NCBI GenBank assembly: GCA_029785685.1
Contig: JAFLZE010000057.1
Coordinates: forward strand, 1-6,338
Length of the DNA stretch: 6,338 bases
Direction of reading: 5' to 3'
DNA from: Nitrososphaerota archaeon
GTDB taxonomy: Archaea; Thermoproteota; Nitrososphaeria; Nitrososphaerales; UBA183
Shown: positions 1-5,614 of the stretch, in pieces
Layout: every line of letters begins with the position of its first letter
Position numbering within the stretch: position 1 is the stretch's first letter
The notes under the pieces: generated by a model
What the model saw: only the letters and a program-made list of their open reading frames with translations
Databases searched by the model: none
What the model was told of the DNA's origin: nothing
Translations under genes and position numbers: made by a program

Positions 1-1700
1 CCGTTCGGTGCAGAGTATGTGATGGTTGTGCCTGTGGTGAATTTGGGTGAAGCACCGGCCGATACCATGCCCCACTGGTCTCCAGTAGGCAGTCCAGACT
101 CGGCAAAGGTGACATTGAAGCGCTTGTCAAAGATCACAGAGACAGTCCCTGAGCCAGGGTTCGGGCCGTACAGTTGACCGTTTGCCGGGTCGAAGGACAA
201 CCCCTGTAGTCCGCCGCTGGAAAGTGCGAACGACGTTGTACCGCCTTCGAAGCCCATGGCAATCGACCCGGCGATAGCGCCTGAACTAGGGTCGAACGCT
301 GTCACATTCCAGGACACAAAGGGTGAGCCGAGGGAAGATGCGAAGTAGACGTACCCGTTCGCGTGGTCATAAGTCACTCCGACTGGATAACAGGTGTTCG
401 ATTCATACGTGAGGCCGCAAGGTATATCGATGACTGACGACGTATTAGCCTGTGGATTGACGACGTCGACCGGGTAGGTGATTCTTCCATATCCGCTGCT
501 CCCGCCTTCCTCATAGATGGTCCCATTCGGCACAATCCCGGCGGTATCTGCGCCCACTACCGACACGTCGTCATTGGGAATCGGTATCCTCGCCACAACT
601 GCGTTCGTGCTGTTTATCGCGTACATGTCCTCGTGTCTTAACGCCACGTTGGAGCCGCAGTACCAGACAGTGACGTACATCAGACCGTCGTTACTGTCGA
701 ACAGGGGCGCAAACGTCCAGCAGCCCCCAAGGCTCAGTGGAGCCGTGAGCGAATCGTTTGTCGCATTGATGATCTCGACAGATTCGGTGGCGCCGTACTG
801 CCCAGTCACATAGATTTCGTTACTGGAAGGGTCATAAGCGATGGCGTTAGCCCCAAACCCATCAGGTAGCTGGACCTGCTTCAACATCGTCCCGTTTTCT
901 GTGTCAAGGACGGCGACAACGGGCGCAGGACAACTTGAAGACGTAATGTACAGATACCCATTCTTTGTGTCGAAGGTCGACGCCGGGGCATAGAGCCCAC
1001 ACTGAGTGTCAGCAGGAGGGAGCACTGTCACCGACTTCACCACCCTGTCTGTGCTCGGGTTGACCTCGAACACTGTGGTGTTGCTGCCATCGACCACAGC
1101 AGACACAAAAATTATCCCGTTGGAGGGGTCAACCGTTATCGAGGTCGGCGTCACGGCGCCGCCGAACGGACCGGGCGCGTTTCCAGGGAGTAAGGTGTTG
1201 TTGTACAGCAAGAGCGTGTTTTCCACGTAACCTGCCGTGTCGTTGGGTGGTATTCCTCCAGAGGAACTCGGCTGCGATAGAGTTGTGGCTAGCTCCGGCG
1301 ATGCGTTGGAAGGCGAGGCGTTGCTATGGTGGAGTATCACGGCGCCAGATACGATGCCTATGATTGTGCTGGCCGCGCCGGAGAAGACCCCCAAGAGCGC
1401 TCCGCTGAGATATTCGAGCGCGGAGACAGCCCAGCTCATGAACGAAAGACCGCTCTGAACCATAGCCCCTGGCGACATCGTGAGACCCGAAGGCGAATCT
1501 TCGGGGACGAGCTTGGCCACCAGGACACTTCTTTCCACGTATCCCTGACCTGACTGGGGCTGGGAGGGTGGGGTGGAAGAGGGAGGATGCAGGAACCAGT
1601 TCGACGCACTTGCGATGGGGACGAAGGGACCAAGCGCCATCAACACGGTCACGAAGACGGCGAGGGCCCTCATCCTGCCTGTCGCAGAGCGCCTATGCAT
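1..1700 (-). CDS. Secreted YncE-like beta-propeller surface protein (C-terminus beyond left edge)
   Basis: The minus frame is open from 1700 to the left edge (566 codons seen, no stop). The N-terminus is a signal peptide: arginines, a hydrophobic core at about residues 11-29, and a likely cut after ASA (residue 32). A Pro/Ser-rich linker and a hydrophobic stretch (about 85-123) follow. From about 185 come propeller-like repeats with signatures such as VDPSNGIIFV, FDTKNGYLYI, YDPSSNEIYV, FDSNDGLMYV, YDHANGYVYF and FDPANGQLYG, about six blades. Then comes FAESGLPTGDQW (532-543), a motif known from archaeal extracellular proteins and often repeated further on. Some 13 N-X-S/T sequons and six cysteines (234, 257, 327, 348, 428, 437) suit an exported, glycosylated protein. 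Its ligand is unknown; adhesion or S-layer association is inference. ATG 1700 gives the full signal peptide. ATG 1673 (MRALAV...) and GTG 1742 are alternatives, and none has a good Shine-Dalgarno. Confidence 0.85.
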   Translation of the reverse strand, partial: MHRRSATGRMRALAVFVTVLMALGPFVPIASASNWFLHPPSSTPPSQPQSGQGYVERSVLVAKLVPEDSPSGLTMSPGAMVQSGLSFMSWAVSALEYLSGALLGVFSGAASTIIGIVSGAVILHHSNASPSNASPELATTLSQPSSSGGIPPNDTAGYVENTLLLYNNTLLPGNAPGPFGGAVTPTSITVDPSNGIIFVSAVVDGSNTTVFEVNPSTDRVVKSVTVLPPADTQCGLYAPASTFDTKNGYLYITSSSCPAPVVAVLDTENGTMLKQVQLPDGFGANAIAYDPSSNEIYVTGQYGATESVEIINATNDSLTAPLSLGGCWTFAPLFDSNDGLMYVTVWYCGSNVALRHEDMYAINSTNAVVARIPIPNDDVSVVGADTAGIVPNGTIYEEGGSSGYGRITYPVDVVNPQANTSSVIDIPCGLTYESNTCYPVGVTYDHANGYVYFASSLGSPFVSWNVTAFDPSSGAIAGSIAMGFEGGTTSFALSSGGLQGLSFDPANGQLYGPNPGSGTVSVIFDKRFNVTFAESGLPTGDQWGMVSAGASPKFTTGTTITYSAPN

Positions 1701-1711
1701 AGGGAGCGGTG

Positions 1712-1801
1712 TCAAGGATCGCCCCTTCGCACACAAACCCACGTCCCGCTCGCCTCTGACCCTGTTGCGCGAGATAGAGAGCGCCGGCTCCCCATGAGCA
1801 T
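1712..1801 (-). other. Possible 29-codon upstream ORF ahead of the surface-protein gene
   Basis: An ATG at 1801 lies 26 bases downstream of the centre of the TATA box at 1823-1831, the spacing seen for leaderless starts elsewhere in this window. It opens 29 codons (MLMGSRRSLSRATG..., ending RRGDP) and stops with TGA at 1714-1712, eleven bases before ATG 1700 and in another frame. It may be a leader peptide or regulatory uORF, or a chance ORF inside a long 5' UTR. The peptide resembles nothing I know. Confidence 0.25.
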
Positions 1802-1822
1802 CTCGCTGACTGCGGCTCAGCC

Positions 1823-1831
1823 AAAATATAA
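1823..1831 (-). promoter_or_regulatory. Probable archaeal TATA box for the surface-protein gene
   Basis: Read on the minus strand the sequence is CTTATATTTTGG, the most TATA-like stretch upstream of the gene. Transcription would begin near 1801, leaving about 100 bases of 5' untranslated RNA before ATG 1700. No experimental start is available, so this is a pattern match only. Confidence 0.5.
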
Positions 1832-1832
1832 G

Positions 1833-2529
1833 AGGCAGTTTTCCTGAAACCAGTAAACCCGCATTTCGGAACCCCCATGGAGCGCACAGGAACCGACCAT
1901 CGGGATGAGCGTTCAGACACAGCCTGCGACGGTGGCGCTCGATGGCGGCGAGGCTGGCCGAGGGACGCGACTCCCGCCTAGGTCGTTGACCGCGCATGAC
2001 TCTGCTTCGCGACGGCGCTTCGCCTCGGTGGTGTGCTCTGGCTCGTCAGGGCGCGCCAGGTTGGTTCTAGGGAGCGGGGACAGACTCGGAACTGCTCGCA
2101 GCAACCGTGGACCCGTGGCCTTTGGTTGGAGCCCTCTGAGCAAGACAGAAGATGAAACAGATGCCGAAAGGTTCGACCCCAACGGGTGCGTCTGAGACGT
2201 CGGCCGACCCGTCTTCACTCTGCCGCGCAAGTCGCGCGTCTCCAGTGAACCCAGGTTAGCCTAGTCATTCCCAGGTGTGGCCGCTTTGAACCGGCAACCG
2301 CAGAGAATCGTGGGAGCTAGAAATCCGGCGGCAGGTCAAGCCGTCAAACATACGACTTGGCGGTCGAATCGGCCATGAAAATCGGCGCGCTTGATGCAGA
2401 TCAGCGGGTCCCGCGACACCGCTCCGGTCGCGCATAGGGTGTTGAGTTCTCCCCTTCCCGGTTAGCCAAAATCACTCAAGAACAGAAAGGACCGAAGAGG
2501 TATAGGATTACAACGGCGTACTGGTCAGA
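1833..2529. other. About 700 bases without a supportable gene
   Basis: Both strands hold ORFs here (96 codons at 1905-2195 plus; 105 codons at 1913-2230 minus). Their products are Arg/Pro/Ser-rich, low in hydrophobic runs, and lie antisense to each other, so neither is convincing. No tRNA, rRNA or SRP RNA signature was found. Structural elements include the perfect palindrome GTCGGCCGAC at 2199-2208 and an inverted repeat CGCGAC/GTCGCG at 2412-2432. An unrecognised structured RNA or decayed gene remains possible. Confidence 0.5.
2412..2432. repeat. Inverted repeat, 6-base-pair stem with 9-base loop
   Basis: CGCGAC at 2412-2417 pairs perfectly with GTCGCG at 2427-2432. It is not followed by a T-run on either strand, so it does not look like an intrinsic terminator. 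It lies about 110 bases before the DUF2283 gene and has no assigned role. Confidence 0.35.
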
Positions 2530-2541
2530 TTGAATGGCAAC

Positions 2542-2709
2542 GTGAGCGAAACGTGGTATGATGGGAAGGAGGACGCCCTCGGGATACAACTGAAGAGTAA
2601 GGGCTACTGGAAGAGCGCCGAAGTCTCCAAGAACGTGGCAGTAGACTTGTCTGAAGACGGTGACATAATCGGGGTAGAGATCCTCGGAGCTAAACGTCCC
2701 TTCAAATAG
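2542..2709 (+). CDS. Small DUF2283-family protein
   Basis: From GTG 2542 the product has 55 residues. WYDGKEDALGIQL (residues 5-17) and AVDLSEDGDIIGVEILGA (33-50) match the DUF2283 pattern, in which a Y-D-x-x-x-D-A-L-x-I strand is followed by V-D-x-D-x-D-G-x-I-V-G-I-E-I-L. Length is normal for the family, whose function is unknown; members often stand alone or near toxin-antitoxin genes. There is no in-frame ATG. GTG 2542 puts the first conserved residues close to the N-terminus, while TTG 2530 would add four residues and is about 25-30 bases past a weak TATAGG at 2501. An upstream in-frame TAG prevents a longer form. The gene stands alone on the plus strand and converges on the glycosyltransferase gene. 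Confidence 0.75.
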   Translation: MSETWYDGKEDALGIQLKSKGYWKSAEVSKNVAVDLSEDGDIIGVEILGAKRPFK

Positions 2710-2961
2710 GACGCTCCACTTATTGTTTCCAAGGTATCGAAGAAACGCGATTCATAAACAGACGGAGTCGGATTGGCGCGACTGGCGAGGATTTGGGTTC
2801 CTCTCATTCAGCGTTGGTTCGGAACTCACCATCTTCATGAACGGAATCCTTTCCGGGCAGGGACTCCGTGGGGTGTATTTCCAATCCAAAACTTGTGAAC
2901 ATCGCCAAGGCGGGAATGCATGACGCGCCACCGAACTCCTTCCTCGCGAGGGCGCGGGGGG
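2710..2961. other. Intergenic stretch between convergent genes
   Basis: These 252 bases separate the ends of the DUF2283 and glycosyltransferase genes. A perfect palindrome CCTCGCGAGG sits at 2942-2951, just past the glycosyltransferase stop, but no T-run accompanies it. The small ORF at 2723-2923 on the plus strand has a non-ATG start and no family features. I see no gene here. Confidence 0.4.
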
Positions 2962-4173
2962 CTACAGCTTCGTCTGGACGGTGGCCTCGCCGCGGAGGAC
3001 CCCCCTGGCCCTCAGCCACCCCAAGAGGGAGTGCCCCGACGAGGACGCCACGGAGAGCCCGACCAGGGCGAGGGACGCGGACCTGAGGAGCGCCATCAGC
3101 TGCGGCCAGGTCCAGGCCCAGGTGGGGCACCAGGTAGGGTCGTTCCCCGACGCCGGCGGACAGGAGCCCCCGCCGATCACGCTCGGCTGGACGAACCAGG
3201 TCAGTATGATGAGGGCGTTGAACGCGTCGAAGAAGTAGAGGGCAGGGGTGGCGACCCCCAGGACGGCTATCACCGGGACAAGGGTCACGTTGAACTGAGG
3301 GGCGTAGATGTAGGTCCCGAGCAGATAGGCGGTGAGGGCGAGGAAGCTCCGTGGGACCAGAGGCATCTTCATGGTGTAGATCCTGAGCAGGAGGAGCGCC
3401 ATGACCGCGTACCCGAAGTCTTTGGCCAGGTGGGAGAACGGGTTCGAGAACCACGGGATCCAGATGTACCAGGCGTCCTCCAGCCCCCACCCCGAGAAGT
3501 AGCTGACGAACTGCTGGAACCACCCGAAGTTGAACAGCGCTATGGGGACGAAGCAAACCCCGGCGGCTGCGAGCGAGACGGCGAGGTATCTCAGCCGCGG
3601 GCTCCTCCCGGCCAGCTCGAGGAGGAAGACGGGGAGGAGGACGACCGCTATCCCCTTGGTGGCAACCGCCGCGCCCAGGAAGACCGCCGACCAGCCTGGC
3701 CTCTTCTCGACGAAGAACTGGAGAGCGAGGACCACGAAGAGCGCGTCGAAGAGGTCGAAGTTGTACACGCTGTAGATCAGCATGCTCGGGAGGAAGAAGT
3801 AGACAGGGTTCAGCTCTGTCCCGAGGGCCCTGGAGAGGCGCCAGGTCGACCACCCCATGACGGCTCCCGCCGCAAGGCTGAGGACGCTGAAGGCGTCGTA
3901 ATAACCAGTGTATAGACCTCCGACAACACCAGAGACGTACCCGCCGACGACTCTCGCCATGTAGAGGAAGAGCCCGGAAAGGGGAGGATACTCGAGGAAG
4001 GTGCCGGGTGAAGAGTCGGGGACCTGCCCCGCGGCCACCCACCCCCGCCCCCAGAAGGAGGCGATGTCGCTGTAGATGTTGGGGACGCTCAGGTTGGAGT
4101 GCACGAAGGCGCTGAACAGGACAGCCGCCACCGCCGAGCTCATCGCCGCCCACATCAGGCGCCGGTCAGCCAT
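2962..4173 (-). CDS. Polytopic GT-C-fold glycosyltransferase (DUF2029/GT87-like)
   Basis: The 403-residue product is dominated by hydrophobic helices, roughly ten. Motifs fit lipid-carrier-dependent GT-C mannosyltransferase-like enzymes: an aspartate in the first outer loop (YSDIASFW, D36), LEYPPL (60-65), YNFDLFDALF (137-146) and ATKG (171-174). Such enzymes move a sugar from a polyprenyl-phosphate donor at the membrane; the acceptor here is unknown. A Cys-, Trp- and Pro-rich loop (C338, C349, then TWAWTWP) near the C-terminus looks lineage-specific. The frame is open up to GTG 4311, but I chose ATG 4173: the TATA-like ATATTATAC at 4202-4194 is centred 25 bases before it, and the region beyond it reads as Arg/Pro-rich low-complexity sequence overlapping the divergent gene. 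It is divergent from the FUN14-like gene. A role in cell-surface glycosylation is inference. Confidence 0.8.
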   Translation of the reverse strand: MADRRLMWAAMSSAVAAVLFSAFVHSNLSVPNIYSDIASFWGRGWVAAGQVPDSSPGTFLEYPPLSGLFLYMARVVGGYVSGVVGGLYTGYYDAFSVLSLAAGAVMGWSTWRLSRALGTELNPVYFFLPSMLIYSVYNFDLFDALFVVLALQFFVEKRPGWSAVFLGAAVATKGIAVVLLPVFLLELAGRSPRLRYLAVSLAAAGVCFVPIALFNFGWFQQFVSYFSGWGLEDAWYIWIPWFSNPFSHLAKDFGYAVMALLLLRIYTMKMPLVPRSFLALTAYLLGTYIYAPQFNVTLVPVIAVLGVATPALYFFDAFNALIILTWFVQPSVIGGGSCPPASGNDPTWCPTWAWTWPQLMALLRSASLALVGLSVASSSGHSLLGWLRARGVLRGEATVQTKL

Positions 4174-4193
4174 GGGTCGTCGGTCGGCCGTCC

Positions 4194-4202
4194 GTATAAT
4201 AT
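4194..4202 (-). promoter_or_regulatory. TATA box of the glycosyltransferase gene
   Basis: The minus strand reads ATATTATAC, centred at 4198 and thus 25 bases before ATG 4173, the normal distance from an archaeal TATA box to the transcription start. This predicts a leaderless mRNA and decides the start codon in favour of 4173. Confidence 0.65.
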
Positions 4203-4284
4203 GGTTGCGCCCGGACGGAGGCGCGGCTCTCCTTTCCGGGAGCAGGGCGCCCCTCCTGGGGTCGGCGCCGCAAGAACGGCATAG

Positions 4285-4293
4285 ATTATTATA
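4285..4293 (+). promoter_or_regulatory. TATA-like element in front of the FUN14-like gene
   Basis: ATTATTATA is the only AT-rich stretch in this GC-rich divergent region. It is centred near 4289, so transcription should start around 4314-4316. That is downstream of the GTG at 4296 and coincides with in-frame TTG codons at 4314 and 4317. Confidence 0.5.
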
Positions 4294-4295
4294 CC

Positions 4296-4634
4296 GTGAA
4301 GAGACCCGCACCCTTGTTGGTAACGATCGCGCTGCCTGACCTGTCGACGACGTTCCTCATTGCCTCCATAGTCCCGATCATCATCGGGTTCATAGTCGGG
4401 GTGATAATCAGGAACGCCATCAAGATCGGGATAGCGATCGCCGTGCTGGTCGTCCTCCTGATCGCCGTGGGGATCCTCACCCCTTCCCAGGTGCTGACGC
4501 CGCTCGCCAGCCTGGTGAAGTCAGGGTCGACGCAGGCCGCCGTCACCGCATACGCCAACAGGGTGGCCGGATACCTCCCCTACTCGTCCGTCACCTTCCT
4601 GATAGGGCTGGCGGTAGGGCTCTGGAAGGGCTGA
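4296..4634 (+). CDS. Small membrane protein, FUN14-like
   Basis: The longest form is 112 residues. Hydrophobic segments lie at about 20-37, 40-62 and 97-110, with glycine pairs (GFIVG at 31-35, GLAVG at 104-108) separated by a basic turn (RNAIK, 39-43). The layout G-F-x-x-G-x-x-x-x-x-A-x-K-I and the ending FLIGLAVGLWKG resemble archaeal FUN14-domain proteins; in eukaryotes FUN14 proteins are mitochondrial outer-membrane factors, while the archaeal role is unknown. The start is uncertain: GTG 4296 overlaps the promoter region, while TTG 4314 or 4317 (105-106 residues, beginning just before VTIALPDLS) sits 25-27 bases after the TATA element and fits a leaderless transcript better. I give the outer bound. 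It is divergent from the glycosyltransferase gene and convergent with the cysteine-rich gene. Confidence 0.7.
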   Translation: MKRPAPLLVTIALPDLSTTFLIASIVPIIIGFIVGVIIRNAIKIGIAIAVLVVLLIAVGILTPSQVLTPLASLVKSGSTQAAVTAYANRVAGYLPYSSVTFLIGLAVGLWKG

Positions 4635-4715
4635 GCCGAGCGGCGCACCCACTGCCTCTGACCTGATCTCCAGTTTCAGAGTCTCCCTGACGGCGCCGGA
4701 AAGCTCACGCGACGG

Positions 4716-4982
4716 TCAGCCGACGACCCATTCTTGCGGCGGGCCCTGGACGCCGGCGCAGTCTACCACTCCCTCGACCCTCCGCAGGAACGACGGGCAG
4801 GCGAAACAGACGAGGAAGGCGACCTCCTTCTTCAGCACCGGGCAGTCGACGCTCTCCTTCTTCATCCTCGAAATCGCCTTCGGGCTCGCCGCCCCCTTCA
4901 GCTCCGCCGACACGACCTTGGGGACCTTCTTGGGCTTGGCCGAGGGGTAGATGTTCACCTTGAACTTCGTCTCTTGAGACAC
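4716..4982 (-). CDS. Small four-cysteine protein, possible metal-binding
   Basis: The 88-residue product has a basic N-terminal half (KPKKVPKVV) and four cysteines: C47, C59, C62 and C75 (CPVL, CFACPSFLRR, VVDC), spaced C-x11-C-x2-C-x12-C. This could hold a zinc ion or iron-sulfur cluster. No signal peptide or membrane helix is present, so it is probably cytoplasmic. I do not recognise a named family. GTG 4982 is chosen because a TATA box (CTTTTATCC, minus strand) is centred 26 bases upstream, predicting a leaderless mRNA. The plus-strand ORF over the same bases (4734-5009) is Arg-rich and looks like a shadow. The gene converges on the FUN14-like gene, with 81 bases between their stops, and stands apart from the toxin operon upstream of it. 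Confidence 0.7.
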   Translation of the reverse strand: MSQETKFKVNIYPSAKPKKVPKVVSAELKGAASPKAISRMKKESVDCPVLKKEVAFLVCFACPSFLRRVEGVVDCAGVQGPPQEWVVG

Positions 4983-5003
4983 GAGGTTCCCTTCGCGGCG
5001 ACG

Positions 5004-5012
5004 GGATAAAAG
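5004..5012 (-). promoter_or_regulatory. TATA box of the four-cysteine-protein gene
   Basis: CTTTTATCC on the minus strand is centred at 5008, 26 bases before GTG 4982. No ribosome binding site lies between them, so a leaderless transcript is expected. Confidence 0.6.
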
Positions 5013-5029
5013 CCTGAGGGTTGTCGGTT

Positions 5030-5066
5030 CTGTTAACTCCGTGACGGGTTCATCTCCCTGTTAACT
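5030..5066. repeat. Paired CTGTTAACT direct repeats, possible operator
   Basis: CTGTTAACT occurs at 5030-5038 and again at 5058-5066, 28 bases apart start to start, each containing the palindrome GTTAAC. Both lie just upstream of the TATA box at 5004-5012 of the minus-strand four-cysteine gene and downstream of the toxin stop. The position suits a transcription-factor site, but the repeat is short. Confidence 0.4.
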
Positions 5067-5086
5067 GTCGTCGGGTTACGAGAGAC

Positions 5087-5359
5087 CTATCTCTTGCCGT
5101 AAACTACGCCGTGGTCGCAGACCCTGTCGAGCAAGATGGTATTCGTCTCATCGACTGGAAGATAGAGAAGTCTACATTTCTGGCCGAAGTCATATGCCCA
5201 TAACCCTCCGAGCTGCCCATGCTTGGGTTTGCCTAGTGTTCTAGGGTCCTCGGCCTGAGTAAGGTCTCTTATTGCTTTCTTGATACGCGTTTGAAGTTCT
5301 CCAGAGGCGTGTTTGTACCCTCTCTTGAACTGATTCGAAGGGTCTGTCTCCCACACCAA
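5087..5359 (-). CDS. RelE/ParE-superfamily toxin
   Basis: The 90-residue product has the length and order of RelE/ParE-fold toxins: an N-terminal strand and FKRGYK, two helices (residues about 20-35, ELQTRIKKAIRDL), a proline/glycine-rich turn with KPKHGQLGGLWAYDF (44-58), then strands KCRLLYLPVD (61-70) and TILLDRV (74-80), and a C-terminal DHGVVYGK. R63, H83 and Y87 lie where mRNA-cleaving members carry functional residues; which of them matter here is inference. RelE-type members cut mRNA at the ribosome, whereas ParE-type members poison gyrase; the sequence alone does not settle this, though the basic, His/Tyr-bearing tail favours RelE/HigB-like. TTG 5359 is chosen: GGAG lies 9 bases before it and it follows the preceding stop by 6 bases. 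GTG 5356 is possible. It is the last gene of a three-gene operon. Confidence 0.8.
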   Translation of the reverse strand: MVWETDPSNQFKRGYKHASGELQTRIKKAIRDLTQAEDPRTLGKPKHGQLGGLWAYDFGQKCRLLYLPVDETNTILLDRVCDHGVVYGKR

Positions 5360-5365
5360 GCGAAA

Positions 5366-5611
5366 CTACTCCGAGTCTAGCCAATCAAACAGACTATCGA
5401 TGTTGCTAAAATGTCTCGATTCTCCCTTGCTCCGCTCCTCTCTGCTAACTTTCACTTCCATGTCCTCGATAGGACTAATCTCCTCCACGTTGGAAACAAA
5501 TCCGATTAAAGGGGCTCCTGAGTTTATGTTGGCGTATCCGGTTGCGCTTCTAACCCATTCCACCGCGGAGGTGGTATTCGCATAGCATACACTCGCGTTG
5601 CTAGACATCAT
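5366..5611 (-). CDS. Unassigned 81-residue protein in the antitoxin position
   Basis: This gene ends 6 bases before the toxin start, the classic place of an antitoxin. The product is acidic, with a C-terminal FSNIDSLFDWLDSE (68-81), an amphipathic acidic tail of the sort antitoxins wrap around a RelE-fold toxin. The N-terminal half (VCYANTTSAVEWVRSATGY, then NSGAPLIGFVSN) shows no ribbon-helix-helix, AbrB, HTH or Phd pattern, so a DNA-binding role is not evident. I do not recognise the family. ATG 5611 is preceded by a strong Shine-Dalgarno (GGAGG ending 10 bases upstream, inside the end of the previous gene); a second ATG follows directly. The spacing of 3 bases to the previous stop indicates translation from one message. 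The antitoxin role is inferred from position and tail only. Confidence 0.65.
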   Translation of the reverse strand: MMSSNASVCYANTTSAVEWVRSATGYANINSGAPLIGFVSNVEEISPIEDMEVKVSREERSKGESRHFSNIDSLFDWLDSE

Positions 5612-5614
5612 TTC

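Noticed and set aside
517..1633. Several 65-98-codon ORFs overlapping the surface-protein gene
   Set aside because: The continuous minus frame from 1700 to the left edge encodes the signal peptide and propeller repeats, so these are shadows.
1905..2195. 96-codon plus-strand ORF with ATG
   Set aside because: No TATA box, no Shine-Dalgarno, no family features, Arg/Ser/Gly-rich product; overlapped by an equally long antisense ORF. Treated as non-coding unless conservation shows otherwise.
1913..2230. 105-codon minus-strand ORF
   Set aside because: Pro/Ser/Arg-rich product without motifs, antisense to the previous ORF, and upstream of the likely surface-protein promoter.
2275..2300. tRNA-like TTCAAA loop on the minus strand
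   Set aside because: The flanking bases do not form a five-pair T-stem and no cloverleaf can be drawn around it.
2920..3915. 331-codon plus-strand ORF
   Set aside because: Antisense to the glycosyltransferase, with an extremely charged low-complexity product (runs of E, R, G and P); typical shadow in GC-rich DNA.
2804..4153. 449-codon minus-strand ORF inside the glycosyltransferase region
   Set aside because: Its product is Arg/Pro/Gly-rich with no hydrophobic helices or motifs; the neighbouring frame encodes a clear polytopic enzyme. It is a GC-driven shadow.
4734..5009. 91-codon plus-strand ORF opposite the four-cysteine gene
   Set aside because: Arg/Leu-rich product without motifs; the opposite strand has a well-placed promoter and a meaningful cysteine pattern.
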